A DNA stretch of 9,844 nucleotides, taken from contig JBFGEG010000121.1 in the NCBI GenBank assembly GCA_041580235.1, positions 1-9,844 on the forward strand. Reading direction: 5' to 3'. A program made the position numbers and the translations under genes. This DNA is from JADFOJ01 sp041580235. GTDB taxonomy: Bacteria > Planctomycetota > Phycisphaerae > Phycisphaerales > SM1A02. Positions within the stretch are counted from its first letter, which is position 1; each line of letters begins with the position of its first letter. Positions 1 through 6,539 of the stretch are shown here, piece after piece. Under the pieces are notes generated by a model that did no database searches, was not told where the DNA came from, and saw only the letters and a list, made by a program, of their open reading frames with translations.

Positions 1-18
1 CCCACGCCGCCGATTCCC

Positions 19-1557
19 GTGAAATCAGCCGTCGAACGCGAGCTCGAGGAGCTGGATCAGAGATCCGCGAGGTTCTCCGATCGTTTCGACGGGCACGCCC
101 TGCTGCTGCTGGCGGGACGAAAGGGATGCCAGTGGCTCCTCAGTCGAAGCCGCGGGGGGTGGATCCTCTGGGACGAGTACATCGAGCTCGTGCCGGAAGC
201 GCTGCTGGACTACTGCCGCGCCAACAACTGGCGGCTCACCATCCTCTATGCGGGGGAGCCCCCGGCGTTCACCAGGGAGCGGCGCAGCTACAGCGAGCGT
301 TTTCCGGATTGTGTGGACGAGCTCGCGACGCACAGCGTTCGTGCTCTGCTGTTCGCGAAGCACTCACAGCTCGAGGACCGGTACGCCCGGGCCGTCGACG
401 AGCTGCTGGATGATCGCGGGTTCGCTGCGGCCTTCAGTTATCAGGGCGTCCGATTCTCCGATCAGATCAGCGACCTGGCGTACGACAACATCCGCACGCT
501 CGGGCTGCACTTCCTGAGCCAGGTCCACGGCTGGAGCCAGGTGCTGGGCCGCCTCAAGCCCGACGTCGTGTTCGGCGGCCGCATGGAGCACAAGCCTGCC
601 ATCAATCTCGCCTGCCACGCCTGCAAGGTGCCGACGGTGACCACGAAGCTGGGCATCAGCGAGGAGATGCTCCCATCGGTCATCGCGGTGCGCCCTGACG
701 GGGCGTTCGATCACGCGTCGTACCCGGACCTCTTTCTCGTGTGGGGCGACCGGCAGCGCGACTATCTCCGGCGAAAGATCCCCCAGCTGCGCAGTGACAT
801 CGCAGCGTCGGGGCGCACTCGAAACGACTCCTTCGTCAACGAACTCGGGCACGTCGATACAAAGCGCATCCTCCGCCGGCTGAAATTCGCCTACGACGAT
901 GTCATCGTGATCTTCGGGGCAACCTGCCGGACCCGATACGGGCAATTGCCCGAGGCACAGTGGGGCGCGTGCTGCATGTGCCCCCGTGAATACCGCCGCA
1001 GTCTCGAGAGCCTGATCGAGCTCATCGACGCGGTACCCCGGCTTCGCATCATGGTGAAGCCGCACCCCGCGGACGATGTCGCCATGATCGAGCGTCTGAT
1101 CCGGTCGATCGGCTCCCCCCGAGTCTCGCTGGTCACGCGGGATATGGGCTATCACAATTCGGAGCTGCTCGCCGTCTCAAAGCTGTTCGTGAGCAGCGTC
1201 TCGTCCATGTTCGCGGAGGCGGTTCTCTCCGGAAGGGTCGCCGTCAATATCTGGACGCCGGACGTGAACTACCTGTACGAGCAGGCGCGAAACGATCTTT
1301 ACGGGACGATTTCCGTCACGGTCAAGGGCGGTGACGAATTGAGGGACACGGTCCGCCGGCTGCTTCATGACGAAGCGTTGTACACGCGGGAGCATCAGCG
1401 CGCGGTCTCGAATCTCGGGCATCTGTTCGGCGACACCGACGGGCACAACGCGCGGCGAGCGGTGGAGCTGGGGTGTGCCATGGTCCGCCGGCCGGAGATG
1501 TCCCCGCCCACGGTGTCAGTCAGCGCAGGGCTGCATGCCCGGCACGACCGCGGCTGA
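19..1557 (+). CDS. GT-B-like surface polysaccharide biosynthesis protein (5' end uncertain)
   Basis: The product is 512 aa if it starts at the GTG at 19. The frame stays open to base 1 with no clear ribosome binding site, so it may begin outside the window. The C-terminal half looks like a GT-B-type sugar or glycerophosphate transferase, or the related epimerase fold. It has a WGD at residues 242-244, a GRTRND segment near 265-270 (compare GxPRxD of CDP-glycerol transferases), KPHP at 347-350, and a serine-rich SSVSSMFAE at 392-400 leading into a donor-site-like helix. No signal peptide or clear membrane segment is visible, so it is probably cytoplasmic. A cysteine cluster (C303, C318, C319, C321) is unusual. 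Its last 42 bp overlap the convergent glycan operon, which suggests a joint surface-glycan locus. The donor and acceptor cannot be read from sequence. The fold-level call is moderate and the exact function is unknown. Confidence 0.72.
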   Translation: MKSAVERELEELDQRSARFSDRFDGHALLLLAGRKGCQWLLSRSRGGWILWDEYIELVPEALLDYCRANNWRLTILYAGEPPAFTRERRSYSERFPDCVDELATHSVRALLFAKHSQLEDRYARAVDELLDDRGFAAAFSYQGVRFSDQISDLAYDNIRTLGLHFLSQVHGWSQVLGRLKPDVVFGGRMEHKPAINLACHACKVPTVTTKLGISEEMLPSVIAVRPDGAFDHASYPDLFLVWGDRQRDYLRRKIPQLRSDIAASGRTRNDSFVNELGHVDTKRILRRLKFAYDDVIVIFGATCRTRYGQLPEAQWGACCMCPREYRRSLESLIELIDAVPRLRIMVKPHPADDVAMIERLIRSIGSPRVSLVTRDMGYHNSELLAVSKLFVSSVSSMFAEAVLSGRVAVNIWTPDVNYLYEQARNDLYGTISVTVKGGDELRDTVRRLLHDEALYTREHQRAVSNLGHLFGDTDGHNARRAVELGCAMVRRPEMSPPTVSVSAGLHARHDRG

Positions 1558-2442
1558 GCCGCCCGGTTCCGCCTCGCAGCCGGCGATGATCGCCGACACG
1601 CTGCAGAAGGTCTCCTCCGGCGGCACGACGGGACGGCCCGTCTGGATCATCGCGATGAACGCCTCCAGCGTGCGGCGAAACGCCGTGAAGTTGTCGAGCA
1701 GATCGACCGTGAGGCTCCCGGCCGTACCGTGGAAGGACAGAGTGAAGACCTTCGCGACATCGCCGAGCGCGTTGATCGTCAGCAGCCCGCCGTCGGACAG
1801 GTCGAGGGCGAGGCTGTCGTGCTCCGCGGGCAGCCGCCTCACGGCGACGGGGCGAAGACCGGTCGCCCCCATCACGGCGTCGAGCATGTGGATCCCGTAG
1901 GTCGCCCAGCCGTTGACGACGGTGCCCTGCACGAGACGCAGGACGCCCAGCCGGGAGGGATCGGCGCGCAGATCGTCCAGCTCCCGGCAGAAGCGCAGGC
2001 CCGAGCAGGACATCAGCCCGGCCTGTTCCAGATGAGGACGAAAGGCGTCCAGCTCGCGGCGATCGAGCGTCAGAGGCTTGTCGATGAACACGGGCAGGCC
2101 GGCCTTGAGAAACGGCATGGCGAGACGAAAGTGGCTTTCGCTGTCGTCCCTGGCGATGATCACGCCGTCAACGGCCCCGACGAGATCATCCGGTCGGCCG
2201 ACGGCGTGATCGATCAGGCAGGCCCGGCACAGCCGGGCCGTCGTCGCCCCGTCCTGCGTCCAGGCGTGGGTCACGCGGACGCCGGGAAACCCGAACTCCT
2301 CCGGGGAGCGCCGCTGCAGGTACTCGCGGATGCCGGGCCAGCCCGCGTCGGCGATCTCGTGGCCGCGGTAACCGTTGATGATCGCGGAGAACGAGAACGG
2401 ATGCCCGTTACCCGGGCTGACGCCGATCATGCCGAGCCGCAT
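1516..2442 (-). CDS. Gfo/Idh/MocA family oxidoreductase (GNGHPFS type)
   Basis: The product is 308 aa, last gene of the minus-strand operon. The start is the ATG at 2442, whose A is shared with the TGA of the upstream SDR gene (TGATG). The frame stays open further upstream, but that extension only overlaps the SDR gene. The N-terminal Rossmann segment has GVSPGNGHPFS (residues 7-17) instead of the usual GxGxxG. I associate this variant with oxidoreductases in LPS and capsule loci. The family lysine motif appears as DKP (121-123), the NRRF-like strand as SGLRF (147-151), and the catalytic GIHxLD as H185 and D188. The C-terminus has the usual TGRPVVPPEET stretch (268-278). It is predicted to be a cytoplasmic NAD(P)-dependent sugar dehydrogenase or reductase acting on an intermediate of the same pathway. 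The substrate is unknown. Its end overlaps the convergent gene by 42 bp. Confidence 0.85.
   Translation of the reverse strand: MRLGMIGVSPGNGHPFSFSAIINGYRGHEIADAGWPGIREYLQRRSPEEFGFPGVRVTHAWTQDGATTARLCRACLIDHAVGRPDDLVGAVDGVIIARDDSESHFRLAMPFLKAGLPVFIDKPLTLDRRELDAFRPHLEQAGLMSCSGLRFCRELDDLRADPSRLGVLRLVQGTVVNGWATYGIHMLDAVMGATGLRPVAVRRLPAEHDSLALDLSDGGLLTINALGDVAKVFTLSFHGTAGSLTVDLLDNFTAFRRTLEAFIAMIQTGRPVVPPEETFCSVSAIIAGCEAEPGGSAAVVPGMQPCAD
1550..1562. other. Small perfect inverted repeat around a stop codon
   Basis: GCGGC-TGA-GCCGC forms a 5-bp GC stem whose loop is the TGA stop of the plus-strand polysaccharide gene. It lies inside the coding region of the convergent oxidoreductase gene. No T-run follows on either strand, so it is not a standard intrinsic terminator. 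It might slow or separate the two converging transcripts, but that is speculation. Confidence 0.3.
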
Positions 2443-3263
2443 CACCACACGCCCCACCCGCCGTCGACGCAGACGTTCTGCCCCGTCATGTAGCTGGAGG
2501 CATCGCTGCACAGCAGCGCCGCCGCGCCCTTGAGCTCGTAGGGCCGCCCGATGCGTCCCAGCGGGTTCTTCTCGCCGAGGCGTCTGATGAACTCCGGGTT
2601 CTCCTTCTGCGTCTCCTCGTAGGGAAACGGGCCGGGGCTCACGCAGTTGACGCGAATGCCGTACGGCGACAGAAAGCTCGCCAGGTAGCGGGTGAGCTGG
2701 ATCACACCCGCCTTCGCCGCGCCGTAGCTCGGCGGGTTGGCGTATTTCTCACCGTCGTAGAGACGGTGATCCGGAGCCGTGTGGCCGTACATCGACGCGA
2801 CGTTGAGGATGACGCCCTTGCGCTCGCGAAGGATCGGGAAGGCCGCCTTGATCATGCGAAAGACGCCGTTGAGCGACACGTCGATGTCGTTGGTCCAGTC
2901 GGCCTCGTCGATGGACTCGAACGTGTTCTTACGGCCCGACCACGAGCAGTTGACGAGGATGTCGAATCCGCCGGCCCGGGCCGCGGCCTCGCCGACGCAT
3001 TTCGACACGGACTCCGGGTCGGTGATGTCCAAGGCCAGCGGATGGCCCGTCACGGTCGGGTGACGCGTCGTGATCTCATCGCACCGCGCGGCGCAGACGC
3101 TCCGATCGCGGCTGGCGATGATGACGTCGGCCCCCAGCTCGGCCAGGGCGAAGGAGATCTCCGAGCCGAGGAGGCCGGCGCCGCCGGCCACGAGGGCCGT
3201 TCGGCCTTGCAGCGAGAACAGTTCCTCAAGGGTCGGCGAGGAGGCCGGATCTGAGTATCGCAT
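2442..3263 (-). CDS. Classical SDR-family oxidoreductase, PtmA-like
   Basis: The product is 273 aa. I chose the ATG at 3263, preceded by a weak GGTGG at suitable distance, over a TTG at 3293 that adds ten residues. Either start overlaps the upstream cytidylyltransferase gene (by 38 bp with the ATG). The cofactor loop GGAGLLG is at 27-33. The arginine after the second strand (ASRD, 50-53) hints at NADP(H). The NNAG position reads NCSW (105-108). The catalytic set is S157, Y180 and K184 in a YGAAK motif, and the end carries MTGQNVCVDGGW (259-270), as is usual in classical SDRs. In Campylobacter flagellin-glycan loci an SDR (PtmA) sits next to a CMP-sugar synthetase (PtmB), the same pairing as here. 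It probably oxidises or reduces a sugar intermediate of the nonulosonate-type pathway. The family call is firm and the substrate unknown. Confidence 0.9.
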   Translation of the reverse strand: MRYSDPASSPTLEELFSLQGRTALVAGGAGLLGSEISFALAELGADVIIASRDRSVCAARCDEITTRHPTVTGHPLALDITDPESVSKCVGEAAARAGGFDILVNCSWSGRKNTFESIDEADWTNDIDVSLNGVFRMIKAAFPILRERKGVILNVASMYGHTAPDHRLYDGEKYANPPSYGAAKAGVIQLTRYLASFLSPYGIRVNCVSPGPFPYEETQKENPEFIRRLGEKNPLGRIGRPYELKGAAALLCSDASSYMTGQNVCVDGGWGVW

Positions 3264-3936
3264 CTGCCACCGTGAAGTCGAGTTCGTCGTCAATGTCGAT
3301 TGCCCGCAGCCGATCCACGAGCACGGCGCCCGATCTGCCGAAGAGCAGGCCCGGGCTGTCGTCGGGAAGACTATCCATCACAAACGCATAGGCCGACCCG
3401 GTCAACTGGTAACTGCGTGGGAGGGCCTGACGCGGCAGCCACGGGACCGCGCCGTCGATGAAGGTGACGGGCCGGCCGTTCTCGAGACGCCACGCGCGGT
3501 TCGGGTTCAAGCTGGCTTCCATGAACGTGGCGACCGAGTCGAGACGCTCGTCGTGGAGCTTGCGCAGGCACGCCGTGACGTCCGCGGCCCGCCGCAACGG
3601 CGACGTCGGTTCGAGAAGGACCAGGTATCGGGCGGTCTCGCCGGCGGCTCGCAGCTCGGCGATGACGTGCCGCAGAACATCCGCCACCATCGACGTGTCG
3701 GACGCCAGCGCCGCAGGGCGTATCAGGACCTCGGCCCCGCACCCCTCGGCCGTCCGGGCGATGTCCTGACCGTCCGTGGAGACGATGATGCGGTCGATCT
3801 CGGGCACGGCCCGGGCCACGTCGATCGGCCAGACGACCAGGGGCCGGCCGCCGAGCTGGCGGAGGTTCTTGCCGGGCACCGACTTGCTGCCGGCCCGGGC
3901 CGTCACGACCGCGACCACACGCTCACCGTTGATCAC
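3226..3936 (-). CDS. CMP-nonulosonate cytidylyltransferase (NeuA/LegF/PtmB-like)
   Basis: The product is 236 aa, the usual length for short bacterial CMP-sugar synthetases. The start is the GTG at 3936, with AAGG six bases upstream in the 39-bp gap after the preceding gene. The family signature is clear. ARAGSKSVPGKNL (13-25) is the CTP-binding loop. It is followed by STDG (53-56), RPAALASDTS (73-82), LEPTSPLR (108-115), LPRSYQLTG (172-180) and DIDDELDF (214-221), whose aspartates are expected to bind catalytic magnesium. The reaction would be CTP plus a nine-carbon acidic sugar giving CMP-sugar and diphosphate, in the cytoplasm. Whether the sugar is sialic, legionaminic or pseudaminic acid, KDN or a new relative cannot be told. 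The synthase that would supply it is not in the window. KdsB (CMP-KDO synthetase) is less likely, because KdsB lacks the SKSVPGKNL loop form. Confidence 0.93.
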   Translation of the reverse strand: MINGERVVAVVTARAGSKSVPGKNLRQLGGRPLVVWPIDVARAVPEIDRIIVSTDGQDIARTAEGCGAEVLIRPAALASDTSMVADVLRHVIAELRAAGETARYLVLLEPTSPLRRAADVTACLRKLHDERLDSVATFMEASLNPNRAWRLENGRPVTFIDGAVPWLPRQALPRSYQLTGSAYAFVMDSLPDDSPGLLFGRSGAVLVDRLRAIDIDDELDFTVADAILRSGLLADP

Positions 3937-3975
3937 GTCTCGCCTTTCCGGCCGGACTCGCTCATGGGGCCGCCC

Positions 3976-4953
3976 TCATGGCCATCGCCGCTCGCCGCCT
4001 TTGATCATCGTCTCGTACAGCCCGGTCGTCGTCTCGAGATGATCCTGCACGCGCAGAAGATCATTGTGCCCGGTCGGGGCCAGGAATGCCTCGACCTGGC
4101 GGTACAGCCCCGGCTTGAACGTCCGATCGAGCTCATCGTCGATGGCGACGGGTTCGACGGAGAAGCCGCCGCGACGCTGCACGTGGAGCTGCTCCATCGG
4201 CCGCAAGATCAGCCGCCGCTGCGTCGTCATGAGCTCAACGCCCCACCGCCCCGGTGCATCCCAGTCGGCAGAATACGTGAAGAGCGCCCCGGTCTGCGTC
4301 TCCCCCACGCCGGCGAACCGCGCGGCGGCGGGATGCCAGGCGAGGCTGCCCGCGGTCCGGGCCGCGATCCGCGCGGGCCGTCCGCCCAGCTGGAACGCCA
4401 GGTCAACGACGTGCGTCGAGTTGGCCAGAAACCAGTTCTGCTTGACCCGCGGCGAGAACGACGACTGCGCCACCACATCGCCCAGCTCGGTGAACTCGAA
4501 CGAGAACGAGGTCACCCCCCCGTCTTCGGCGATCATCCGGCGGGCCCGGTCGGCGGCGGCGAAGAACCGCCGGTTATAGGCGACGAAGACCTCGGCCCCG
4601 CTCGCCTCCGCCGCCGCCGCCGTGGCGGCGATCTCGCCGGCGTCCACGCCTGCCGGCTTCTCGACCAGAACGCGTCGGGCTCCCGCCTGCAGCAGACTCG
4701 TCGTGCACGCGGCCAGATCATCCACGTCGATGGCGACGATCGCGGCGTCCGGGATCTCGTCGGCCTCGTCGAGTGAGCGTTGCAGGCCCCCCGTCGCCGC
4801 CTCGCCGCCCGTCGCCTGGGCAAAGACGCCGGCCGACTCCTCGCCCCGGCCGATCGCCCGGAACGGCACCCCCATGGCCTTCAGGACCTGGGCGTACGCC
4901 ACGCCCATCCGGCCGACCCCTACGAGCCACAGCCCCCTCAGGTGATCGGGCAT
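3976..4953 (-). CDS. Gfo/Idh/MocA family oxidoreductase (canonical)
   Basis: The product is 325 aa from the ATG at 4953. Translation before that ATG in this frame is arginine- and proline-rich and overlaps the previous gene, so longer starts were rejected. The Rossmann cofactor motif GVGRMG is at 12-17, the family EKP motif at 98-100, NRRF at 127-130, and the C-terminal-domain pair STHVVDL supplies H181 and D184. All hallmark residues are present, so it is probably an active NAD(P)-dependent sugar oxidoreductase. The start overlaps the upstream gene by 16 bp, and GAGG lies ten bases before it inside a small hairpin (see 4956-4968), suggesting translational coupling. Neighbours place it in nucleotide-sugar or nonulosonate metabolism. 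The exact substrate cannot be inferred. Confidence 0.9.
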   Translation of the reverse strand: MPDHLRGLWLVGVGRMGVAYAQVLKAMGVPFRAIGRGEESAGVFAQATGGEAATGGLQRSLDEADEIPDAAIVAIDVDDLAACTTSLLQAGARRVLVEKPAGVDAGEIAATAAAAEASGAEVFVAYNRRFFAAADRARRMIAEDGGVTSFSFEFTELGDVVAQSSFSPRVKQNWFLANSTHVVDLAFQLGGRPARIAARTAGSLAWHPAAARFAGVGETQTGALFTYSADWDAPGRWGVELMTTQRRLILRPMEQLHVQRRGGFSVEPVAIDDELDRTFKPGLYRQVEAFLAPTGHNDLLRVQDHLETTTGLYETMIKGGERRWP

Positions 4954-5918
4954 GTCGAGGTGACCTCGTTGGTCTCCGCGCGATAGCGATCCAGGAACAC
5001 ACGCAGCAGATCCTGGTGCAGGCGGCAGGACTCGGCGAACTCCGCCAGATCGCACCGGCCGCGGGCGAGCAGATCGGCCACCGCCCGGTTCGTGATCCGG
5101 CTCTGGTAGACGAGGGGAAACGCCTTCTCACGCCAGGCCCAGTCATCCTCGGCCTGCGCGATCCACGCCGTCTGCTCGAACTCGCGCACGATCAATCGAG
5201 CCGCCGGCGAAGCGATCTCCACGAGCATCGGGGCGGCGCCCGTCGGATAGACGGTGTACTCGAAGACCCCGCCGGCGGAGCTGAAGCCGTACAGGGTGCC
5301 GGTGAACTCGACGAGCCCCTCGTGACGGCTCGACTGGCGGTCCAGCACGAGACGATCGCCGGCCAGCTCGAACCGCTGTCCGGGGTCGAGGTACGACAGC
5401 AGATCCAGCCAGTGCACGGCATTGGACGCCAGCGGGTTGCTCGTCGAGGCGGTCACGCGGCAGGAGAACGGCCCGCCGCCCAGGGCCAGCAGCCCCGCCG
5501 CCTCCCGCCAGGCCGGCCAGAGCCGGCGCGGGCAGTTGACCCAGGCCGTGGTGCCCGTCGATTCGAGGAGCCCGGCGACGGCATCGCAATCCTCCAGCCG
5601 CTGGAACAGGAACTTCTCCAGGATCAGATGTGCAACCCTCGTCCGGGCGAGCAGGTCCTCGACCACGCCCCGTCGCACCGACGCGGTGGTGGCGACGATC
5701 GCCACGTCGAGGGCCGGCGGCAGGCCGGCGGTGTCAGGCAGATCGTGCACGGGGGGGGTCCGCCCGTTGGTGACCTCCCCCCAGCGTTGCAGGGCGGTGA
5801 CGCGGGACGCCTCGGAGGGGTCGACGAGCAGAATCTCCGCCGGCTCCGGCAGCAGGGAGAGCGCCTGAAGATGCCGCGAGCCGATCTCCCCGCAACCGAT
5901 GATGGCGATCGTGGACAT
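4938..5918 (-). CDS. Divergent Gfo/Idh/MocA-like oxidoreductase
   Basis: The product is 326 aa, first gene of the minus-strand operon, starting at the ATG at 5918. No Shine-Dalgarno is visible upstream. The N-terminus is a clear Rossmann fold with GCGEIG (8-13) and an acidic end of strand two (VDPSE, 32-36), suggesting NAD. The family EKP motif is altered to EKF (101-103), so the lysine is kept and the proline lost. The NRRF strand is replaced by NCPRRLW (128-134). The later histidine-aspartate pair is kept in NAVHWLDLL (H169, D172). It is therefore a divergent member, possibly still catalytic. It resembles oxidoreductases found next to acylneuraminate cytidylyltransferases in surface-glycan loci. 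Substrate and direction are unknown. The last 16 bp overlap the next gene. Confidence 0.82.
   Translation of the reverse strand: MSTIAIIGCGEIGSRHLQALSLLPEPAEILLVDPSEASRVTALQRWGEVTNGRTPPVHDLPDTAGLPPALDVAIVATTASVRRGVVEDLLARTRVAHLILEKFLFQRLEDCDAVAGLLESTGTTAWVNCPRRLWPAWREAAGLLALGGGPFSCRVTASTSNPLASNAVHWLDLLSYLDPGQRFELAGDRLVLDRQSSRHEGLVEFTGTLYGFSSAGGVFEYTVYPTGAAPMLVEIASPAARLIVREFEQTAWIAQAEDDWAWREKAFPLVYQSRITNRAVADLLARGRCDLAEFAESCRLHQDLLRVFLDRYRAETNEVTSTCPIT
4956..4968 (-). promoter_or_regulatory. Hairpin covering the ribosome binding site of the downstream oxidoreductase
   Basis: On the minus strand this reads CGAGG-TCA-CCTCG, a perfect 5-bp stem (6-1-6 as a DNA palindrome). It ends three bases before the ATG at 4953. 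The left arm contains GAGG, the only plausible Shine-Dalgarno for that start. A ribosome finishing the upstream gene (stop at 4938) would pass through and open it, so it could enforce translational coupling. The stem is seen directly and the role is inferred. Confidence 0.35.
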
Positions 5919-5945
5919 GTTGGTGGGCCGCGGGGCCGGGCGACG

Positions 5946-5951
5946 AGTATA
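5946..5951 (-). promoter_or_regulatory. Possible -10 element of the glycan operon
   Basis: The minus strand reads TATACT here, a good -10 hexamer 27 bases before the ATG at 5918. Transcription would start near 5939 and give a leader of roughly 20 nt. No good TTGACA-like -35 lies 16-18 bp upstream. That position (about 5968-5974) falls on a degenerate palindrome at 5970-5985, so the promoter may need an activator or be weak. Confidence 0.4.
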
Positions 5952-5969
5952 GTCGAACCGCAGGCGATC

Positions 5970-5985
5970 CGTAGCAGTGCCTACC
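5970..5985. promoter_or_regulatory. Degenerate MntR-box-like palindrome
   Basis: GTAGC-AGTG-CCTAC has the same arm-N4-arm layout as the strong palindrome at 6055-6070 (GTAGC-GTAT-GCTAC), with one arm mismatch. It lies 85 bp from that site and over the expected -35 position of the minus-strand promoter. It might be a second, weaker operator linking the glycan operon to metal status. It could equally be chance, since the matching core is short. Confidence 0.25.
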
Positions 5986-6044
5986 GATCAACTGCGGGCA
6001 CCTTGCCGATAGGGATCAGAATGGCAAAAAATGACCAAAGAGCC

Positions 6045-6072
6045 TTGCCATATGTGTAGCGTATGCTACATT
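6045..6072 (+). promoter_or_regulatory. Promoter of the mntR-transporter operon
   Basis: TTGCCA (6045-6050) and TACATT (6067-6072) are separated by 16 bp and fit a sigma-70-type promoter. An A-rich stretch (6026-6031) lies upstream. Transcription would start near 6079, leaving about 23 nt before the ATG at 6102 and placing the upstream ATG at 6063 outside the message. The -10 hexamer overlaps the palindromic operator, a layout suited to repression. Confidence 0.5.
6055..6070. promoter_or_regulatory. MntR-box-like operator
   Basis: TGTAGC-GTAT-GCTACA is a palindrome with perfect 6-bp arms and a 4-bp centre. Its TAGC-N4-GCTA core and spacing match the Escherichia coli MntR box as I recall it (AAACATAGC-AAAG-GCTATGTTT). 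It lies between the -35 and -10 of the promoter for an E. coli-type MntR gene and overlaps the -10. Binding of Mn-loaded MntR here should block transcription of mntR and the transporter genes. The palindrome is seen directly and the regulator assignment is inferred. Confidence 0.65.
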
Positions 6073-6101
6073 TTCTAGAGGTCTCCCCGGATCGCCCGCC
6101 C

Positions 6102-6539
6102 ATGGCCCACCACCGTTGGATCCATCATCGCCCCGCCGGCCCCGGACGCTTCTTTCGCAAGGTGCGGGCCGACCATGCGGCCGAGACCGCCCAGGATTAC
6201 GTGGAGGCGGTTTCGGACATCGTGCACCGACAGGGCGTCTGCCGCGTCAAGGACCTTGCCGAGCACATGGGTGTCTCGCACGTCACGGTGAGCCGCACCG
6301 TCGCGCGTCTGCTCGAGGAGCAGCTCGTCGAGACCGAGCCGTACCGCCCCATCCGGCTTACCGCCAAGGGCGAGCAACTCGCGGCCGAGAGCCGCCGGAG
6401 ACACGAGATCGTGTATGGCTTCCTGCTCGCGCTGGGCGTGCCGGAGGCGGAAGCCGGCCCGGACGCCGAGGGCATCGAGCACCACGTGGGGCCGGCCACG
6501 CTTCGATGCATGAAACGATTCCTGGAGCCAAATGAATGA
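6102..6539 (+). CDS. mntR: Manganese-responsive transcriptional regulator MntR (DtxR family)
   Basis: The product is 145 aa from the ATG at 6102. An in-frame ATG at 6063 would add 13 residues but sits inside the operator and before the predicted transcript start, so I prefer 6102. Neither start has a good Shine-Dalgarno. The protein matches E. coli-type MntR in order: a basic N-terminal arm, DYVE at the start of helix one, a winged helix at about 48-77 with GVSHVTVSRTV as recognition region, RRRHEIVYGFLLALGV, and the AEGIEHHV metal-binding helix. Counterparts of the six Bacillus MntR manganese ligands (D8, E11, H77, E99, E102, H103) are D32, E35, H101, E123, E126 and H127. It lacks the SH3-like domain of DtxR/IdeR, as expected for MntR. 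It is predicted to repress its own operon when manganese is plentiful. Its stop overlaps the next start (ATGA). Confidence 0.92.
   Translation: MAHHRWIHHRPAGPGRFFRKVRADHAAETAQDYVEAVSDIVHRQGVCRVKDLAEHMGVSHVTVSRTVARLLEEQLVETEPYRPIRLTAKGEQLAAESRRRHEIVYGFLLALGVPEAEAGPDAEGIEHHVGPATLRCMKRFLEPNE

Noticed and set aside
1550..1562. Intrinsic terminator between the convergent genes
   Set aside because: The stem is only 5 bp and no T-run follows on either strand.
3936..3965. A ten-codon minus-strand reading frame (ATG at 3965) whose TGA overlaps the GTG start of the cytidylyltransferase gene
   Set aside because: It could be a coupling mini-ORF, but an ATG in a 39-bp gap of GC-rich DNA is easily chance and there is no convincing ribosome binding site of its own.
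4605..4640. GCC/GCG repeat-like tract
   Set aside because: It encodes an alanine-rich helix in the oxidoreductase gene and is explained by codon use in high-GC DNA, not by a functional repeat.
6001..6049. Direct repeat CCTTGCC (6001-6007 and 6043-6049) and a TTGCC/GGCAA inverted pair
   Set aside because: Arms of 5-7 bp are too short to claim an operator. The second copy is explained by the -35 element.
3070..6059. Long plus-strand open frames (about 568 and 428 codons) opposite the glycan operon
   Set aside because: They are low-complexity Arg/Gly/Pro-rich readings opposite strongly conserved oxidoreductase and cytidylyltransferase genes, with no family motifs.
6063..6101. Upstream in-frame ATG at 6063 as the mntR start
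   Set aside because: It lies within the palindromic operator and upstream of the transcription start predicted from TTGCCA-N16-TACATT. It is not excluded if another promoter is used.
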